Of a stretch of 64,000 nt of DNA, positions 9,601 through 16,801 are shown piece by piece. Positions within the stretch are counted from its first letter, which is position 1. Every line of letters begins with the position of its first letter. The notes below the pieces were generated by a model that saw only the letters and a program-made list of their open reading frames with translations, had not been told where the DNA came from and made no database searches. The translations under genes and the position numbers were made by a program. Location of the stretch: the NCBI RefSeq assembly GCF_004682055.1, contig NZ_QUZU01000036.1:1-64000 (forward strand), in the 5' to 3' direction. The DNA comes from Pseudomonas kairouanensis. GTDB taxonomy: Bacteria > Pseudomonadota > Gammaproteobacteria > Pseudomonadales > Pseudomonadaceae.

Positions 9601-9687
9601 CAGCGTGCCGACCACGGCCAGCAGGATCATCAGGAACAGTACGATCTGGCGATTACGCAGCGCCCATTCGGAAAGATTGAAACCCAT
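6622..9687 (-). CDS. RND efflux pump, inner-membrane permease subunit (AcrB/TriC-like)
   Basis: A 1021-residue RND permease, the usual length for the HAE-1 and related families, with the twofold layout of a single helix, a large periplasmic loop and five more helices. The proton-relay pair sits in transmembrane helix 4 (GLLVDDAIIAVEMM, about residues 398-410). It opens MGFNLSEWALRNRQIVLFLM, typical of the TriC/VexF-like branch. With a membrane-fusion partner and an outer-membrane channel it should export hydrophobic or amphiphilic compounds by proton antiport. No outer-membrane factor is encoded here, so it must borrow one (for example an OpmH/TolC-type channel). It lies between the fusion-protein gene (6 bases upstream) and the LysE-type gene (2 bases downstream). 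The TriC likeness is by recall. Confidence 0.93.
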   Translation of the reverse strand: MGFNLSEWALRNRQIVLFLMILLAVVGTLSYTKLGQSEDPPFTFKAMVIKTNWPGATAQEVSRQVTERIEKKLMETGEYERIVSFSRPGESQVTFMARDSMHSAQIPELWYQVRKKISDIRQTLPPDIQGPFFNDEFGTTFGNIYALTGDGFDYAVLKDYADRIQIQLQRVPDVGKVELLGLQDEKIWIELSNLKLATLGLPLAAVQQALQEQNAVSTAGFFETPTERVQLRVSGNFKTVEEIRNFPIRVGDRTFRIGDVADIHRGFNDPPAPRMRYMGADAIGLAVAMRDGGDILVLGKALEGEFARLQKNLPAGMELRKVSDQPAAVKTSVGEFVQVLAEALAIVLLVSFFSLGVRTGMVVALAIPLVLAMTFATMYYLGIGLHKISLGALVLALGLLVDDAIIAVEMMAIKMEQGYDRLKAASYAWTSTAFPMLTGTLITAAGFLPIATAQSSTGEYTRSIFQVVTIALLASWVAAVVFVPYLGEKLLPDLAKIHAAKHGADGPDPYGTPFYQRVRRLVEWCVNRRKTVIVLTLLLFIGAVALFRFVPQQFFPASGRLELMVDLKLAEGTSLSNTAEQVKRLEALLKEHAGIDNYVAYVGTGSPRFYLPLDQQLPAASFAQFVVLAKTIEERESLRTWLIETLNEQFPDLRSRVTRLENGPPVGYPVQFRVTGEHIEEVRALARKVAAKVRENTHVVNVHLDWEEPSKIVYLNIDQDRARALGVSTANLSKFLQSSLTGSSVSQYREDNELIEILLRGTVHERTELSLLPSLAVPTDNGKSVALSQIATLEYGFEEGIIWHRNRLPTVTVRADIYGKEQPATLVQQILPTLEGVRAELPDGYLLEVGGTVEDSARGQNSVKAGVPLFIVVVLTLLMLQLRSFSRTAMVFLTAPLGLIGVTLFLLVFRQPFGFVAMLGTIALSGMIMRNSVILVDQIEQDIKAGLAPWQAIIEATVRRFRPIVLTALAAVLAMIPLSRSVFFGPMAVAIMGGLIVATALTLLFLPALYAAWFRVRKDVA

Positions 9688-9693
9688 CGGGGA

Positions 9694-10794
9694 CTACTCC
9701 TTGGCCGCCAGATTCACCACTCGGTTGGAGCGATCCACCGGGCGCACTTGCTGGCCCTCATGGAGTACGTGCACACCGGCGGCAATCACCCAGTCGTCGG
9801 GGGCCAAGCCTTCCAGCACCGGCACGGTTTTCTCGCCAAACGCACCAATACGCACGGGGGTGCGCTTAAGGGTGTTGTCCGGCTGCACCCGCCAGACGTA
9901 GGAAGCACCGTTTTCCGCACTGAGGGCAGACAGCGGCACCGACAGTGGAATCACGCCATCGGCTTGTATGAAAACTCGGGCACTCTGACCCAGTTCGGCG
10001 GGCACTTTGCCGCCGGTGAACGCCACGCGAGCGGCAAAGGTTCGCGACTTCGGATCGGCTGCGGGCGACAGCTCCCGAATGCGCCCGCTGAAACGCTGAT
10101 CCGGCTGGCTCCACAGTTCCACGGCCACCGGCTGGCCGATCTTGAAGCGGCCAAAGCCTTGCTCCGGCAAGCTGATCAGCACTTCGCGCTCGCCATCGGT
10201 GGCCAGGGTGAATACGGTCTGGCCGGCGGACACCACCTGGCCGACTTCCACTGCACGCTTGGCCACTACGCCATCCTGGGGGGCGCGCAACACCGCATAG
10301 CCGGCCTGGTTGCTGGCCACATCGAACTCAGCCTTGATTTGCTTAAGACGCGCTTCGCCGGATCGGTAGAGGTTTTCGGAATTGTCGTACTGGGAACGGC
10401 TGACCATCTGACGGTCCAGCAGGGTCTTGTAACGGTCACGCTCGGCGCGCACCAGGCTCAGGTTGGCCTCGGCGGCGGCCACTTGGGCACGGGTGGCTTC
10501 CAGTTGCAGGCGCACGTCCTGAGGGTCCAACTCGGCCAGCGGCTGGTTGGCCTTGACCCGCTCGCCCTCCTCCACCAGGCGCTTGCTGACTTTGCCGCCA
10601 ATACGGAAGGCCAGGTCCGGCTCATAGCGGGCACGCACTTCGCCGGGGTAGCTGTCGGCCGACTGCGCCGATGGCTGCGGTTGCACCACCATGGCCGGGC
10701 GGACGGTGGTCTGGGCCGCTTCTTCATGGCCGCACGCGGACAGAAGGAACGCCAGGCTGACAGGCAACGCAAAGGGCAGGAAAGTGCTGCGCAT
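9694..10794 (-). CDS. RND efflux periplasmic adaptor (membrane-fusion lipoprotein)
   Basis: A 366-residue adaptor subunit. The N-terminus MRSTFLPFALPVSLAFLLSAC ends in a lipobox (Cys21), so it should be anchored in the inner membrane. Then come the first lipoyl half (YEPDLAFRIGGKVSKRLVEE), a helical hairpin (LQLEATRAQVAAAEANLSL to QYDNSENLYRSGEARLKQIK), the second lipoyl half (VLRAPQDGVVAKRAVEVGQ) and beta-barrel and membrane-proximal domains. It bridges the RND pump to an outer-membrane channel. It is the first gene of the operon and divergent from a TetR gene. The start is set by the lipobox; longer in-frame extension into the tetR region has no support. Confidence 0.92.
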   Translation of the reverse strand: MRSTFLPFALPVSLAFLLSACGHEEAAQTTVRPAMVVQPQPSAQSADSYPGEVRARYEPDLAFRIGGKVSKRLVEEGERVKANQPLAELDPQDVRLQLEATRAQVAAAEANLSLVRAERDRYKTLLDRQMVSRSQYDNSENLYRSGEARLKQIKAEFDVASNQAGYAVLRAPQDGVVAKRAVEVGQVVSAGQTVFTLATDGEREVLISLPEQGFGRFKIGQPVAVELWSQPDQRFSGRIRELSPAADPKSRTFAARVAFTGGKVPAELGQSARVFIQADGVIPLSVPLSALSAENGASYVWRVQPDNTLKRTPVRIGAFGEKTVPVLEGLAPDDWVIAAGVHVLHEGQQVRPVDRSNRVVNLAAKE

Positions 10795-10828
10795 GCTGAA
10801 GGACCTTTCGCTAATGGAGCTAGGAATA

Positions 10829-10845
10829 ATTATACTGGCCAGTAT
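10829..10845. promoter_or_regulatory. Likely TetR operator overlapping the efflux-operon -10 region
   Basis: ATACTGGCCAGTAT at 10832-10845 is a perfect 14-bp palindrome between the divergent adaptor and tetR genes. On the minus strand TATAAT (10834 to 10829) overlaps its left end and would serve as the -10 of the efflux operon. A related half-site (CCAGTCCAGTAATAA) lies about 25 bases nearer tetR. Repressor binding here would block the efflux promoter. Confidence 0.7.
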
Positions 10846-10887
10846 GTTATTAATACCAAACTCACCAGTCCAGTAATAAACATCACA

Positions 10888-11523
10888 ATGTCCGACAATC
10901 CTGTAAACACCAATAGCCCTGGGCGTCCCAAGGACATGGCAAAACGCCAGGCAATCCTCGAAGCAGCGAAAATCCTGTTTTTGAGTAATGGCTATGCCAG
11001 CACCAGCATGGACGCGGTGGCACTGGAAGCGGGCGTGTCGAAGCTGACCGTCTACAGCCACTTCACCGACAAAGAAACCTTGTTCACCGCCGCCGTGGTG
11101 GCGACGTGCGAGGAACAACTGCCGGTGATGTATTTCGAACTGCCGCCGGGCATGCCTGTAGAAACGGTATTGCTGAATATCGCGCGGGGGTTCCATCGGC
11201 TGATCAACAGCGAGGAGTCGGTGAACCTGCATCGCCTGATGATGACCACCGGCAATCAGGACGTGAAACTCTCACAGATCTTCTTCGAAGCCGGCCCGAT
11301 GCGCATGCTGCAAGGCATGGAGCGCTTGCTGAGCAAGATCCACCAGAGCGGCGCCTTGAGCATCGACAAGCCGTTTACGGCGGCCGAGCACTTCTTTTGC
11401 CTGCTCAAGGGCACGGCGAATTTTTGTTTGTTGTATGGCTGTGGCGGGCAACTGAGTGATGAAGCCGCCGAGGCGCATGTGCAGGATGTGGTGGGGTTGT
11501 TTATGCGGGCTTATCGGGCCTGA
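10888..11523 (+). CDS. TetR/AcrR-family repressor of the adjacent efflux operon
   Basis: A 211-residue regulator. The N-terminal helix-turn-helix covers RQAILEAAKILFLSNGYAST to VSKLTVYSHFTDKETLF (about residues 19-65), typical of TetR/AcrR proteins. The C-terminal part is a helical ligand and dimer domain ending GLFMRAYRA. It is transcribed away from the RND operon across a 93-base gap holding a palindromic site, which points to local repression and autoregulation relieved by a pump substrate. The frame is open much further upstream, but that stretch is antisense to the pump genes; the ATG at 10888 gives the normal family N-terminus. Confidence 0.92.
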   Translation: MSDNPVNTNSPGRPKDMAKRQAILEAAKILFLSNGYASTSMDAVALEAGVSKLTVYSHFTDKETLFTAAVVATCEEQLPVMYFELPPGMPVETVLLNIARGFHRLINSEESVNLHRLMMTTGNQDVKLSQIFFEAGPMRMLQGMERLLSKIHQSGALSIDKPFTAAEHFFCLLKGTANFCLLYGCGGQLSDEAAEAHVQDVVGLFMRAYRA

Positions 11524-11549
11524 AGCCATGTGCTGCCTGGGCGGACGCT

Positions 11550-11630
11550 TTCGCGAGCAAGCCCGCTCCCACATTGGTCGCATTCCAAAGTTGGAACTCG
11601 GTCAAATGTGGGAGCGGGCTTGCTCGCGAA
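11550..11630. repeat. REP pair in tail-to-tail orientation
   Basis: Two GAGCGGGC-type REP sequences. The left one reads TTCGCGAGCAAGCCCGCTCC and the right one TGTGGGAGCGGGCTTGCTCG, the opposite order to every other pair in the window. It lies between convergent genes tetR and rsmJ. Confidence 0.88.
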
Positions 11631-11654
11631 GAGGCCCTCAAGGTCACTGAAGAC

Positions 11655-12437
11655 TCAGCCCTTGAGCGCTTTCTTAGGGTAAATGTCATACCGACTGGAC
11701 TTGCCATCCAACGCATGGCTCGGCTTGGGCCCTTCAATACACGGCGCCTTGCGCGGGCGCTTGACCACCACCCGGTGACTGGCCAACGCCAACGCCGCCG
11801 CCAACAACGCCGGCGCATCCGGGTCATCGCCCACCAATGGCCGGAACAGGCGCATTTCCTTCTTCACCAGGGCGGTTTTCTCACGGTGTGGGAACATCGG
11901 GTCCAGGTAGATCACCTGCGGCGGCTCGCCCTCCCAGTTGCGCATCACCTCGATGGAGTTGCCCTTGAGCAGCTTCATGCGTGCCACGATGGGTGCCACT
12001 TCAAAATCATCCGCGCCACGGGCCAGGCCGTCTTCGAGCAAGGCGCCAATCAGCGGTTGGCGTTCGATCAGGCTCATCTCACACCCCAGGCTGGCCAGCA
12101 CGAACGCATCCTTGCCCAACCCCGCCGTAGCGTCCAGCACCCGTGGGCGCACGCCTTGGGCGATGCCCACGGCCTTGGCGATCATCTGCCCACTGCCACC
12201 GCCGTACAAACGCCGATGAGCCGCGCCGCCTTCGACAAAGTCCACGCGCACCGGCCCTGGTGCGTCAGGCCCTAGCTGTTGCAGCTGTAGGCCATGCTCG
12301 CCAACCTGCAGGGAAAAGTCCGCCTCCGTGAGGTGTAGGGGCAGGCCGAGCGCCTGGGCCCATTGCTCGGCGCGGGCTTGAAAACCTTCGCCCAAGGCCT
12401 CGACCTGGATGCGGCTGGCCGCTGGTTGTTCGCTCAT
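11655..12437 (-). CDS. rsmJ: 16S rRNA (guanine-1516-N2)-methyltransferase
   Basis: A 260-residue class I methyltransferase of the RsmJ (YhiQ) family, which makes m2G1516 in 16S rRNA. Family marks are VDFVEGGAAHRRLYGGGSGQ, the SAM-binding motif VLDATAGLGKDAFVLASLGC, acidic motif IERQP, the catalytic-region IYLDPMFPHREKTA and the C-terminal RYDIYPKKALKG. Length fits the family. The ATG at 12437 is preferred over a TTG one codon earlier. Divergent from the duplicated-repeat protein gene. Confidence 0.93.
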   Translation of the reverse strand: MSEQPAASRIQVEALGEGFQARAEQWAQALGLPLHLTEADFSLQVGEHGLQLQQLGPDAPGPVRVDFVEGGAAHRRLYGGGSGQMIAKAVGIAQGVRPRVLDATAGLGKDAFVLASLGCEMSLIERQPLIGALLEDGLARGADDFEVAPIVARMKLLKGNSIEVMRNWEGEPPQVIYLDPMFPHREKTALVKKEMRLFRPLVGDDPDAPALLAAALALASHRVVVKRPRKAPCIEGPKPSHALDGKSSRYDIYPKKALKG

Positions 12438-12533
12438 CAATCGCTACGCTCAAAAATATTAAGGATCGGCCAACATCGGCCGATAAAAAAAACAGTCAGG
12501 CATTTTGCCAGAGCTGAGCGTCGACCGAGAAAA

Positions 12534-13154
12534 ATGTCAGACATTCTTCCCCTAACCATCGGTGTACTGCCGACCCACAACCACTACGGCCTGCGCAATA
12601 CCCAAGCGCTGGCCGGGGTGAGTCATGTGTGGCAGGACTTCTTCGCCCGCGCGTTGGCCGAGCAGCTGGGGGATACGCCGGGCGCGCTCGCCACCCAGGC
12701 GGCGGCACCGTTGGACCCGGCGGTCGAACCCAGCGCCGGCGCCGACCTGCTCGCGCAGATCCTCACCCAGCGTGAGTGCGACGTCAAAGACACCGAAATC
12801 GCCCCACCCGAGCCGCTGTTCCTGCCGATTGCCGAATTCGAGACCGAACTGCTGCCACCGGCTGCAGAGCCGTTCCCGGACGACGAAATCGTCGCCCAAC
12901 AGCGCCAGCAGAACTTCGAAAGCGGTTGGGTCCGTCCTATTGTGCTGACCGCCGGCCAACCATTACCAGAACCTGGCCCGGCACCAGAGCCGCGCCCGCT
13001 GCACTTGCCGATTGCCGAGTTCGAATTGGACCTGTTGCCACCGGCCGCCGAACCCTACCCCACCGAAGAGCTGGTAGCGCAACAGAAAGCCCTGGACTTC
13101 GATTACTTCTGGGCGCGCCCGCTGGTCACCCAAAACCTGCGCCTGGCCGCCTGA
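12534..13154 (+). CDS. Unrecognised protein with a 44-residue tandem-type internal duplication
   Basis: A 206-residue acidic, proline-rich protein without signal peptide or membrane helix. Residues 94-137 and 155-198 are copies of one unit, PLxLPIAEFExxLLPPAAEP followed by (F/Y)PxxE(I/L)VAQQ...F...WxRP(I/L)V; 28 of 44 positions are identical by direct comparison. A Pro/Glu linker separates them. The N-terminal part (THNHYGLRNTQALAGVSHVWQDFFARAL) looks helical. I do not recognise a family and assign no function. It is divergent from rsmJ (about 95 bases) and converges on the extensin-like gene with only three bases between stops. An ATG at 12534 preceded by a purine-rich stretch (CCGAGAAA) is the chosen start. 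Confidence 0.8.
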   Translation: MSDILPLTIGVLPTHNHYGLRNTQALAGVSHVWQDFFARALAEQLGDTPGALATQAAAPLDPAVEPSAGADLLAQILTQRECDVKDTEIAPPEPLFLPIAEFETELLPPAAEPFPDDEIVAQQRQQNFESGWVRPIVLTAGQPLPEPGPAPEPRPLHLPIAEFELDLLPPAAEPYPTEELVAQQKALDFDYFWARPLVTQNLRLAA

Positions 13155-13157
13155 CGC

Positions 13158-13856
13158 TCAGCGACACACCCACCAACGCCCCATATCCAGATGGAAATGG
13201 TTACGGTGCGCGGCGTTGTAATCCGGGCTCAACACCACGTTGAAATTATCGCAGGCGCTGTCCCGGACCTGTCGCAGAAACCGCGCATTCGCCCCCTCCC
13301 CCGGCCAATCCTTGAGCACGCTGATGCTGCGCCCGTCCGCCAGGCGAAAGCCGGCGATGTCCAGGGCATTGGCCGACGCGTGCTGGCTGAGCCTACCCCC
13401 CGCGCGGTTATACACAGTGCGGCAGGCAAAGCTGCCCAGGTGATCGACCCGCGTCACAGCCTGGCCGAATATCGCTTGAGCCGCCGGTTGCAGGCTATGA
13501 CGCTCGAACAACGCAAAGGCCACGGCCAGCGGGCAACTGGCCAGAAAGCTGCTACTTAGGCCAACGTCTGCGCCTTGCACGCGCAACGTATTGCGCAATG
13601 GGCAGGCGGCATCGGCCGGGGAATCGGCTTGATGGCTGACGCGCAGCCCGGAGGTCTTCAGCACCTGGTCGCACAGCGCCGGATCATCCTGTAGACGGCC
13701 CAGCTTGTAACGCGTCAGCAGGTTGGGGGTTGCGCGCACATCCAGCGGCGCCCAGGGGTTCCACTCAGGCGCTAACGGCACCCAGCCACGCCATACGCCC
13801 ATCGCCAACGCCCCCGCCAGTAACAGCAACACACCTAAAACTTTGAAAAAGCGCAC
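13158..13856 (-). CDS. Extensin-like C-terminal domain protein (LAS-type peptidase fold)
   Basis: A 232-residue protein with one N-terminal membrane anchor (LGVLLLLAGALAMGVW). The extensin-like domain fills the rest. Metal-ligand candidates of the LAS metallopeptidase group are visible: His159 and Asp166 in SQHASANALDIAGF, and the HxH pair His220/His222 in HRNHFHLDMG. Six or more cysteines fit a periplasmic disulfide-bonded domain. Family members are thought to be D,D- or L,D-type peptidoglycan peptidases, but few have been tested. It starts three bases after the stop of the isocitrate-lyase-family gene, so the two are co-transcribed. Confidence 0.87.
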   Translation of the reverse strand: MRFFKVLGVLLLLAGALAMGVWRGWVPLAPEWNPWAPLDVRATPNLLTRYKLGRLQDDPALCDQVLKTSGLRVSHQADSPADAACPLRNTLRVQGADVGLSSSFLASCPLAVAFALFERHSLQPAAQAIFGQAVTRVDHLGSFACRTVYNRAGGRLSQHASANALDIAGFRLADGRSISVLKDWPGEGANARFLRQVRDSACDNFNVVLSPDYNAAHRNHFHLDMGRWWVCR

Positions 13857-13858
13857 TG

Positions 13859-14686
13859 CTAGTCCTTGAAAAACTGATTGGCCTGGCTGAACGGCATCTT
13901 GCGTTCAGTGAAGGTAAAGGTGCCCAACGCATACACTTCCTGCGCCGCGCGATAGAACTCACCATATGCCGCCAGCGCCATGGCTGAGCCAACACTGATG
14001 CGCCGCACGCCCATTTCATTGAGTTGCACCACGCTGAGGTTCAAGCCGCCGGACATCAACACGTTCACCGGTTTTGGCGCCACCGCCTTGACCACCGCCA
14101 GTATTTCCTCGGCGCTGCGCAGGCCCGGTGCGTACAGCACGTCGGCACCGGCTTCGGCGTAGGCCTGCAGGCGGCGGATGGTGTCGGGCAAATCCAGGCG
14201 CCCATGCAGCAGGTTTTCCGCGCGGGCGGTCAGGGTGAAGGGGAATGGCAAGCTGCGGGCAGCGGCCACGGCGGCTTCTACACGCGCGACCGACAAATCA
14301 AACGGGTAGATCGGGTCAATGGCAATGCCGGTGGCGTCCTCAATGGAGCCGCCGACGATGCCGGTCGCTGCCGCGCGCAAGATCGTATGGGCGCAGCCTT
14401 CGGGGGTATCGCTGAAGCCGTTTTCCAGATCTGCGGCCACCGGCAACGCAGTGGCCTGGGCGATCATCGACGCATTGACCAGCGTGTCATCCAGCGACAG
14501 CGCCCCCTCCGCATCCGGCCGCCCCAGGCTGAACGCATAACCCGCACTGGTGGTGGCCAAGGCTTCAAAACCCAGGCTGGCCAGCATGACGGCGGAGCCT
14601 GCATCCCACGGGTTGGGCATCACGAAGGCACGGTCACGCTCGTGCAGGGCCTTGAAAGTTTCGGCGCGAAGGGTTTGGGCATCCAT
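13859..14686 (-). CDS. Isocitrate lyase / PEP mutase superfamily protein
   Basis: A 275-residue TIM-barrel enzyme of the isocitrate lyase/phosphoenolpyruvate mutase superfamily. Conserved parts are NPWDAGSA (residues 25-32), the metal-binding AADLENGF (Asp86, Glu88) and GGSIED (Glu116, Asp117). After SIEDATG the sequence reads IAIDPIYPFD, and the KKCGH or KRCGH loop with the catalytic cysteine of isocitrate and methylisocitrate lyases is absent. The real reaction is therefore unlikely to be either; carbon-carbon or carbon-phosphorus chemistry on a small 2-oxo acid is possible. The ATG follows AGGAGCCCGAC. Upstream partner of the extensin-like gene. Confidence 0.88.
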   Translation of the reverse strand: MDAQTLRAETFKALHERDRAFVMPNPWDAGSAVMLASLGFEALATTSAGYAFSLGRPDAEGALSLDDTLVNASMIAQATALPVAADLENGFSDTPEGCAHTILRAAATGIVGGSIEDATGIAIDPIYPFDLSVARVEAAVAAARSLPFPFTLTARAENLLHGRLDLPDTIRRLQAYAEAGADVLYAPGLRSAEEILAVVKAVAPKPVNVLMSGGLNLSVVQLNEMGVRRISVGSAMALAAYGEFYRAAQEVYALGTFTFTERKMPFSQANQFFKD

Positions 14687-14713
14687 GTCGGGCTCCTGGC
14701 GAAAAACGGAGCC

Positions 14714-15574
14714 CTAGAGTAACCCCAGTTGCTCCACGGCGGGTTGCCGATCCAAAGTCGGCAGCGGCGGCAGGCCTGGCAGGCGGGCCATCAATCGCTC
14801 GTGAAAGCGCAAGGCCAGTTGGGCTGCCAGGCGGTTGTCCGAGGTGTGCAGGAACACGTAGGGGGTGCGGCCCTCTTCGATCCACCCGGCGACTTTTTCC
14901 ACCCAAGGCATCAGGAACGGGTCATTGGCCTCCAGTTCGGGATGGCCGATAAAGCGCACTTGGGGAAACAGCGTCAGTGCTGCGGGGCGTGGAGGCACCT
15001 TGGGCTTCTTCGATTGGGCATGCAGCACTGCCGCCGAGGTGGACGTGCAGCTGAACAGGGGCCGCGAGTCCAAGCAGATCCGCTCAACGCCCCGGTCGCG
15101 CAGCAAGCGGTTGAACCGGCGCTCGGCGTCACCCTTGGCGAAGAATTCAGGATGGCGCACCTCAACCGCCAGCGGCCGCTCAAGCCCATCGATAAAACCG
15201 GCCAGTTCGCCCAGGCGCTGCGGTGAAAAACTCGCCGACAGTTGCAACCACAAGGGCGAGACACGCTCCCCCAGCGGGCTCATCAAACCCACAAAACTCT
15301 CTGCTGCGGGCAATTGCTCGCGCAGATCGCCCGCATGGCTGATGTCACCGGGAAACTTGGCGGTAAAGCGAAAGTCTTGCGGCATGATCTCGGCCCAACG
15401 CTGCACCGTGGCCACCGAAGGCCGGGCGTAGAAGGTGGTATTGCCTTCAACGGCGTTGAAAACCTGGGAATAGAGCGCGAGGTAGTCGCTGGAACGGGCG
15501 TCGGCCGGGTAAAGGTACTCGCGCCAGGCGTTTTCACTCCAGGACGGGCAGCCGACGAAATAAGGCAGGCGCAT
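14714..15574 (-). CDS. DUF72 domain-containing protein
   Basis: A 286-residue protein of the DUF72 (YecE-like) TIM-barrel family. It opens MRLPYFVGCPSWSENAWREY and carries the family NTTFYARPSVATVQRWAE, DFRFTAKFPGDISH and PLAVEVRHPEFF segments; the C-terminus contains YVFLHTSDNRLAAQLALRF. The family has no firmly established activity. The ATG at 15574 overlaps the stop of the upstream small gene by one base, which supports this start and suggests translational coupling. Confidence 0.88.
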   Translation of the reverse strand: MRLPYFVGCPSWSENAWREYLYPADARSSDYLALYSQVFNAVEGNTTFYARPSVATVQRWAEIMPQDFRFTAKFPGDISHAGDLREQLPAAESFVGLMSPLGERVSPLWLQLSASFSPQRLGELAGFIDGLERPLAVEVRHPEFFAKGDAERRFNRLLRDRGVERICLDSRPLFSCTSTSAAVLHAQSKKPKVPPRPAALTLFPQVRFIGHPELEANDPFLMPWVEKVAGWIEEGRTPYVFLHTSDNRLAAQLALRFHERLMARLPGLPPLPTLDRQPAVEQLGLL

Positions 15575-15864
15575 CAGATGTGAATGTCGAGGCCCAGCAC
15601 TTCCATATCCCATTCGACAAAGCCGGCGGTGGTCAGGTAGCTGGCCAGGGCGGTGGCAACGCTTTTACTCATGGAGCGCGGGAAGACCATGTCTTGCTGA
15701 CGGGCCGGAAGACCACTGATACGGGCTTGAGTATTGGCCTGGGCATCGGACTGGACTTCGATGAAGTCCGGCGAATCCTCGACGGAGTCGTCCACCGTGG
15801 CGTTGGCCTTACGTGGCTTACGCTTGATGGGATAAGAATGTGAGGAAAAGCCGTCTATGCGCAT
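15574..15864 (-). CDS. Small conserved hypothetical protein, 96 aa
   Basis: A 96-residue soluble protein with a basic N-terminal third (PIKRKPRKA), a polar middle (DSVEDSPDFIEVQSDAQANT) and a C-terminal helix (MSKSVATALASYLTTAGFVEW). It has no known domain that I can recognise. Some flagellar and regulatory small proteins of pseudomonads share this disordered-plus-helix layout, but that is not evidence of function. Its stop overlaps the DUF72 start, so the two are likely one transcript. Confidence 0.7.
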   Translation of the reverse strand: MRIDGFSSHSYPIKRKPRKANATVDDSVEDSPDFIEVQSDAQANTQARISGLPARQQDMVFPRSMSKSVATALASYLTTAGFVEWDMEVLGLDIHI

Positions 15865-16024
15865 GCTAGCGAACTCGGTATCAGTGATGGCATTTTAGTG
15901 GCGCAATCCGTAGCGCGCAAATGCTCTGGTGATAACTAGAACACAATATTGGCAAAAGGTTTAAAAGACGGGGCAAATTCTGACGATTGGCGATTTTTGT
16001 CAGAAAATACCTGCATTTTTGGCG

Positions 16025-16711
16025 TCAAATAATCCCGCGTTCAGCCTTTGTCTGCGCGACTTTATCGCGTAGATACACGGGCGCAGCCTGATCGGCCGCA
16101 ATGGCCTCGCCCCGCTCGAAAGCGAAGCGGGCCAACGCCAGCAGGTCCTCGGCGTGGGGCAACATCGCTGCATCCTGGCCAATCAACGGCACAGCGATGC
16201 GCTCGCCATACCCCCAGCCGGTGCCAGCACCAAACCAGTCACCGCTGGCACCCTGCGGCAATACCGAAGCCTCGGGCGGTTGCACGGCTTCAACACCCAC
16301 CAGGCGCATTTCGCCCGCGGTTTCGCGGTAGCAGCCCCAATAGACTTCATCCATGCGCGCATCGATAGCCGCAGCCACCTGATGGGCGCCGTGCTCGCGC
16401 AACGCGCGCTGGGCCAGTACCGCCAGGTTGGACACCGGCAACACCGGGCGCTCCAGCGCAAACGCCAGGCCCTGCACCACGCCGATGGCGATGCGCACGC
16501 CAGTAAAGGCGCCCGGACCACGGCCAAAGGCGATGGCATCTACCGCCGCCAAGGTAATGCCTGCGTCTTCCAGCAACTGCTTGATCATCGGCAACAGCTT
16601 CTGCGCATGCAGGCGCGGGATCACCTCGTAGTGGCTCGTGACCTTGCCATCATGCAGCAGGGCAACGGAGCAAGCTTCAGTCGCGGTGTCCAGGGCCAGC
16701 AGGGTGCTCAT
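16025..16711 (-). CDS. tsaB: tRNA threonylcarbamoyladenosine biosynthesis protein TsaB
   Basis: A 228-residue ASKHA-fold protein. It begins MSTLLALDTATEACSVALLH and has the TsaB hallmarks HAQKLLPMI and GRGPGAFTGVRIAIGVVQGLA, then IDARMDEVYWG. TsaB scaffolds TsaD and TsaE to make the t6A37 modification of ANN-decoding tRNAs and is normally essential. The ATG at 16711 gives the canonical family start; the frame remains open upstream without family sequence. It lies downstream of adk, separated by a hairpin. Confidence 0.95.
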   Translation of the reverse strand: MSTLLALDTATEACSVALLHDGKVTSHYEVIPRLHAQKLLPMIKQLLEDAGITLAAVDAIAFGRGPGAFTGVRIAIGVVQGLAFALERPVLPVSNLAVLAQRALREHGAHQVAAAIDARMDEVYWGCYRETAGEMRLVGVEAVQPPEASVLPQGASGDWFGAGTGWGYGERIAVPLIGQDAAMLPHAEDLLALARFAFERGEAIAADQAAPVYLRDKVAQTKAERGII

Positions 16712-16757
16712 CGGTGTAGGTGTCCAAGTCGAAAAAAAGTGCGCCAGTATAAACAAC

Positions 16758-16779
16758 AACGGCCCGCAAGCGGGCCGTT
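16758..16779 (-). terminator. Intrinsic terminator candidate after adk
   Basis: AACGGCCCGC and GCGGGCCGTT form a 10-bp perfect stem between adk and tsaB. On the minus strand it is followed by GTTGTTTATA, a moderately T-rich tail, so some readthrough into tsaB is likely. Confidence 0.7.
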
Positions 16780-16801
16780 ATAGGTGTAGCCAGTCGAAGG
16801 A

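Noticed and set aside
9181..10887. Long upstream extension of the tetR frame
   Set aside because: This part is antisense to the RND pump and adaptor genes. The TetR family N-terminus begins at 10888.
15978..16005. TTCTGAC...GTCAGAA inverted repeat downstream of tsaB
   Set aside because: Seven-base arms around a 14-base T-rich loop; it could be an operator or weak terminator, but nothing decides between them.
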